Positions 20,294 to 22,618 of a stretch of 22,618 nt of DNA are shown one piece after another. The notes beneath the pieces are model-generated. The model saw only the letters and a program-made list of their open reading frames with translations, ran no database searches and was not told where the DNA came from. The position numbers were made by a program, and so were the translations under genes. Source of the stretch: JBOGED01 sp050743625 (lineage in GTDB: Bacteria > Actinomycetota > Nitriliruptoria > Euzebyales > Egibacteraceae). Location of the stretch: positions 1-22,618 of the forward strand of contig JBOGED010000474.1 of the NCBI GenBank assembly GCA_050743625.1. The letters run 5' to 3'. Within the stretch, counting starts at the first letter, position 1; each line of letters opens with the position of its first letter.

Positions 20294-21114
20294 GACGTGT
20301 AGGTCACGGTGATCGCTCCGGCGCTCGTTTCGACGTCGAGCGTAGCCTCGCCGGTCCCGACGATCGCCGTGTCTTCGACCTGCCCGGCCCCGAAGCCCCT
20401 ATCGCGGCCAGGAAGCGAGACCTTACCCACGTGAGCACGCCCCGTGACCTGGACGTTCGAGCCAGGCTCAAGGTGGATGTTCACGTTGCCAAGCTCGCAC
20501 CGAACCCGCGACTGGCCTTGCGCGACCTTGGCCCGCGCGCCAATCGTCCCAGAGCCAACCCCGACCTCCAAGGGTCCGGTCACCCCGACCATCCGCACGT
20601 TGCCCGCCAACACGTCGAGCTTGACCGCCGCGTGAAGGTCACGGATGACGACGCTGCCTGCGGTGAGATCAACATCGAGCGGCAGGTCGGGATTCATCCG
20701 GACCTCCAGTGGCGTCTTCCACCGGCCGATGCCACCGGCCAAGCCACCCAAGCCGTAGGACCGACCGTGTCCCCATGAGCGCCCTCCCTGGCTCTCTTGG
20801 AACCAGCCGCCACTGCCCTCGTCACCAGCCTCGATCACCAGCGTGTCGCCCTCGTAACGTGCTCGATGTGCCCCGGTCGCGCTGCCCCCGGCGACTCCAG
20901 GCTCGCCGATCACGGCAAGCGTGCCGACGACCCCGCTGATCCGCACCCGTTTGATCCCTTCGGGCGGCGGTGGAGTATCTCGTTGAGGCTCACCCGGCTC
21001 AGACCGTTGCCGTCCCGGGGTGTCCCCCAGCGCGTCCAGCCGCTCGGCCGCCTCTTCAGGGCTCAGCCGGCCCTCAGCAACATCCTCAAGAATGATTCGA
21101 CGTTCATCGCTCAT
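20290..21114 (-). CDS. DUF4097-like putative adhesin domain protein with SHOCT-like N-terminus
   Basis: This encodes 274 residues from ATG 21114 (a frame to 21141 would start inside the promoter). The N-terminal RRIILEDVAEGRLSPEEAAE and RLDAL is the short SHOCT-like/YvlB helix hairpin. The rest is a beta-strand repeat of the DUF4097 type: PLEVRMNPDLPLDVDLTAGS, VVIRDLHAAVKLDVLAGNVR, GPLEVGVGSGTIGARAKVAQ, VGKVSLPG and ending ATLDVETSAGAITVTYTS. There is no signal peptide or membrane segment, so it is probably cytoplasmic, unlike exported relatives. A Gly/Trp-rich linker (WFQESQGGRSWGHGRSYGLG) separates the parts. It forms a two-gene operon with DUF2089, expressed from a probable leaderless promoter. 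Confidence 0.9.
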   Translation of the reverse strand: MSDERRIILEDVAEGRLSPEEAAERLDALGDTPGRQRSEPGEPQRDTPPPPEGIKRVRISGVVGTLAVIGEPGVAGGSATGAHRARYEGDTLVIEAGDEGSGGWFQESQGGRSWGHGRSYGLGGLAGGIGRWKTPLEVRMNPDLPLDVDLTAGSVVIRDLHAAVKLDVLAGNVRMVGVTGPLEVGVGSGTIGARAKVAQGQSRVRCELGNVNIHLEPGSNVQVTGRAHVGKVSLPGRDRGFGAGQVEDTAIVGTGEATLDVETSAGAITVTYTS

Positions 21115-21149
21115 GCGATTATGGTAAGCGATGACTGCCAAAGTGTAAA
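21115..21149 (-). promoter_or_regulatory. Leaderless promoter of the DUF4097-DUF2089 operon
   Basis: On the minus strand, TTTACA (21149-21144), a 17-bp spacer and TACCAT (21126-21121) are followed by six bases and then the ATG at 21114. This puts the predicted +1 on the A of the start codon. There is no Shine-Dalgarno, consistent with a leaderless actinobacterial transcript. Confidence 0.65.
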
Positions 21150-21159
21150 CATCTTGTTG

Positions 21160-22077
21160 CTACTCTAGGATCCCTAAGGCGAGTCCATCCAAGATGTCTG
21201 CTTCGCTCACCACCACCTCGGCAAATGAGAACCGCTCCATGACGCCGGCAAGGATCAGCGCGCCACCGATGATCACGTCCTCACGACCCGGGGGCATCGC
21301 CCCGAGGGCAGCGCGGTCGGCTATCGTCATCCCGGCCAGCCACGCGCCCAACTCGCGGACGGCGGACGCCGGTAGCCTCATCCCGTGGACGCATCCGCCC
21401 CTCTGCCTCTCGAGCCCGAGATGGAGCGCTCCCAACGTCGTGAGCGTGCCCGCGACGCCGATCAAGGTACGGGCAGACGACGGGCACACCAGCCGCTCGA
21501 CCTCGTCGAACTCCACCGCGACCATCGCATTCGCGTCGTCGATCTCCTCGGGCGTCGGAGGGTCGGAACGCAGGCAGCGCTCGGTGAGGCGGACACACCC
21601 TAGCTGCCGGCTCGTCATCGCCTCTGGCTCGTCGGTGCCGCGGATCAACTCGGTGGAGCCGCCGCCGATGTCGAGCACGACGTACGGCGGCGGACCGCCT
21701 ACGGAAGTCACCGCGCCACGGAACGCGGTGCGCGCCTCCTCCTCCCCGCTCAAGACCTCCGCGGTGACACCCGTCCGCTCGTGCACCCCGTCGAAGAAGC
21801 GGTCCCGGTCGGCGGCGTCCCGGACCGCACTGGTGGCGGTGATGCGGACGCGGGTCACGCCGAGCTCCACCCACCGGTCCGCGTAGCTCTCGATACAGTC
21901 GAGGGTCCGCGCGAGGGCCGCGTAGTCGAGGTGCCCCGTCGCGTCCACACCGGCTCCTAGCCGGGTGATCCGCGTCAGGCGCTCCACGGCGATCAACGGG
22001 ATCGTGCCATCCCCTGGCTCGGCGACCAGCAGCCGTACCGAGTTCGTCCCGACGTCGACAGCGGCCACGCGCGTCAT
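21160..22077 (-). CDS. ppx: Ppx/GppA-type exopolyphosphatase
   Basis: This encodes 305 residues from ATG 22077 with GAGGCGAG upstream. ASKHA-fold motifs are in order: phosphate-1 VDVGTNSVRLLVAE near the N-terminus, the catalytic-Glu segment LSGEEEARTAFRGA, phosphate-2 VVLDIGGGSTELIRG, an adenosine-like VAGTLTTLGALHLG, and the C-terminal VVVSEADILDGLALG. The length matches the short single-module actinobacterial enzymes (for example M. tuberculosis Rv0496 type), not the 500-residue E. coli Ppx. It hydrolyses terminal phosphate from polyphosphate or pppGpp. The start overlaps the stop of the DUF501 gene (ATGA), the conserved actinobacterial neighbourhood. Confidence 0.95.
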   Translation of the reverse strand: MTRVAAVDVGTNSVRLLVAEPGDGTIPLIAVERLTRITRLGAGVDATGHLDYAALARTLDCIESYADRWVELGVTRVRITATSAVRDAADRDRFFDGVHERTGVTAEVLSGEEEARTAFRGAVTSVGGPPPYVVLDIGGGSTELIRGTDEPEAMTSRQLGCVRLTERCLRSDPPTPEEIDDANAMVAVEFDEVERLVCPSSARTLIGVAGTLTTLGALHLGLERQRGGCVHGMRLPASAVRELGAWLAGMTIADRAALGAMPPGREDVIIGGALILAGVMERFSFAEVVVSEADILDGLALGILE

Positions 22078-22565
22078 CTCGCCTCCTCTTGGTCTCGCGC
22101 CGCGCACGGCTGCAGGCAGCGCAACGGCTCGATCTCGCGCGCCACCCAGGCGCCGACAGGGTTGTCACAGGTCGCGAGGTGATGCGCGTAGAGCGCGTGG
22201 AGGCACTTGACCCGCGACGGCATCCCACCGGCCGCGTCGTCGCGAGGCAGTGGACCGCCCAGCGCGTCTCTCGCGGCGACGTAGCGCTCCGCCGAGCCGG
22301 CGTACCCTCGCGCCAGCCTCTCGTCCTGGCGCAGCCGCTGGGTCAGGCCGGCCATCACTCCCTCGGCCTCCAACCGCCCGACCGCCCGGTTCGCGACGGG
22401 ACAGGCAAGCCAGAACATCGTCGGGAATGGTGTCCCGTCCTCCAGCCGTGGGTTCACCCGCAGCACCGCGGGCAGGCCCCAATCGCAGCGGGCAGCCACG
22501 GCAGATTGCCCACGCAAGGGTCGGCCGAGCATGGCCGCCGCCAACTGACGGTCCCGTTCGCCCAT
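22074..22565 (-). CDS. DUF501 family protein
   Basis: This encodes 163 residues from ATG 22565 (GGGGCGG six bases upstream). The frame stays open to the window edge, so a longer N-terminus starting outside is possible. LGRPLRGQSAVAARCDWGLP, NPRLEDGTPFPTMFWLACP and GGMPSRVKCLHALYAHHLAT followed by NPVGAW are the DUF501 hallmarks, including the conserved Cys and His residues. DUF501 has no assigned biochemical function. In Actinomycetota it sits between enolase/septum-formation-initiator genes and ppx, which agrees with its overlap with ppx here. Confidence 0.92.
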   Translation of the reverse strand: MGERDRQLAAAMLGRPLRGQSAVAARCDWGLPAVLRVNPRLEDGTPFPTMFWLACPVANRAVGRLEAEGVMAGLTQRLRQDERLARGYAGSAERYVAARDALGGPLPRDDAAGGMPSRVKCLHALYAHHLATCDNPVGAWVAREIEPLRCLQPCAARDQEEAR

Positions 22566-22618
22566 CAAAGGCCGCCCCAGCTGCGCCTCGTACGAGGCGT
22601 CGCCGGCCGGTCGTAGCA

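Noticed and set aside
1..22618. tRNA and rRNA genes.
   Set aside because: No cloverleaf with a GGTTCGAATCC-type T-arm and no rRNA-like stretch was recognised on either strand; this was by eye, so a short tRNA could be missed.

Overview
This is a high-GC window with many GTG starts, start/stop overlaps of the ATGA or TGATG type, and several actinobacterial families: the DUF501-Ppx pair, a BldC-like HTH, an XRE-TPR regulator and an MTH1187-type thiamine-binding protein. It most likely comes from an actinomycete or another Actinomycetota chromosome. I cannot place it lower, because no rRNA, tRNA or species-diagnostic gene is present.

Left part (1-9006): a catabolic island. The minus strand, from 7284 leftward, carries a 66-aa PaaD-type zinc ribbon, an enoyl-CoA hydratase/isomerase, an amidase of the amidase-signature family with its K96-S171-S195 triad, a cobalt-type nitrile hydratase (beta then alpha) and its P14K-type accessory protein. 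After a 455-bp repeat-rich gap comes a phenylacetyl-CoA-epoxidase-like oxygenase set: paaA, a paaD lacking its zinc ribbon, two tandem paaB paralogues, and a paaC that runs off the left edge. An aldehyde dehydrogenase is divergent on the plus strand. The shared intergenic region holds twin copies of an inverted repeat, TTGCGCG-N4-CGCGCAA. A plausible scheme is nitrile to amide to acid, then (after CoA activation by a ligase not seen here) ring or chain oxygenation and beta-oxidation-type steps. The Paa reductase (PaaE), ligase (PaaK) and PaaZ are absent from the window.

Middle (9007-11726): a gene graveyard. It holds a decayed DpdA/DUF7221-like (queuine-transglycosylase-like) gene, a possible zinc-finger ORF, an XRE-TPR regulator with two frameshifts near its end, a BldC-like HTH gene with a nonsense codon and a frameshift, and the 3' end of an amidohydrolase. 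Three hairpins sit in series at 9396-9510.

Right part (11716-22618): mostly ordinary chromosomal genes. In order these are a His-rich membrane protein divergent from a TetR regulator with paired operators; an EamA transporter; a noncoding stretch carrying a paaB-tail remnant; a molybdenum-cofactor-sulfurase-like class V aminotransferase; a truncated methyltransferase beside a long hairpin; a Nudix/NAD(P)HX-epimerase fusion; a membrane protein; a thiamine-binding protein; a CBS-pair protein; a DUF2089-DUF4097 operon with a leaderless promoter; Ppx; and DUF501. A dispersed palindromic repeat (core TGCACWGTGCA) occurs at about 2.6-2.8, 9.07 and 18.4 kb.

The most noteworthy items are the split PaaD, the doubled PaaB, a PaaB tail copied 13 kb away with only synonymous differences, and the Nudix-YjeF_N fusion with an altered epimerase motif.
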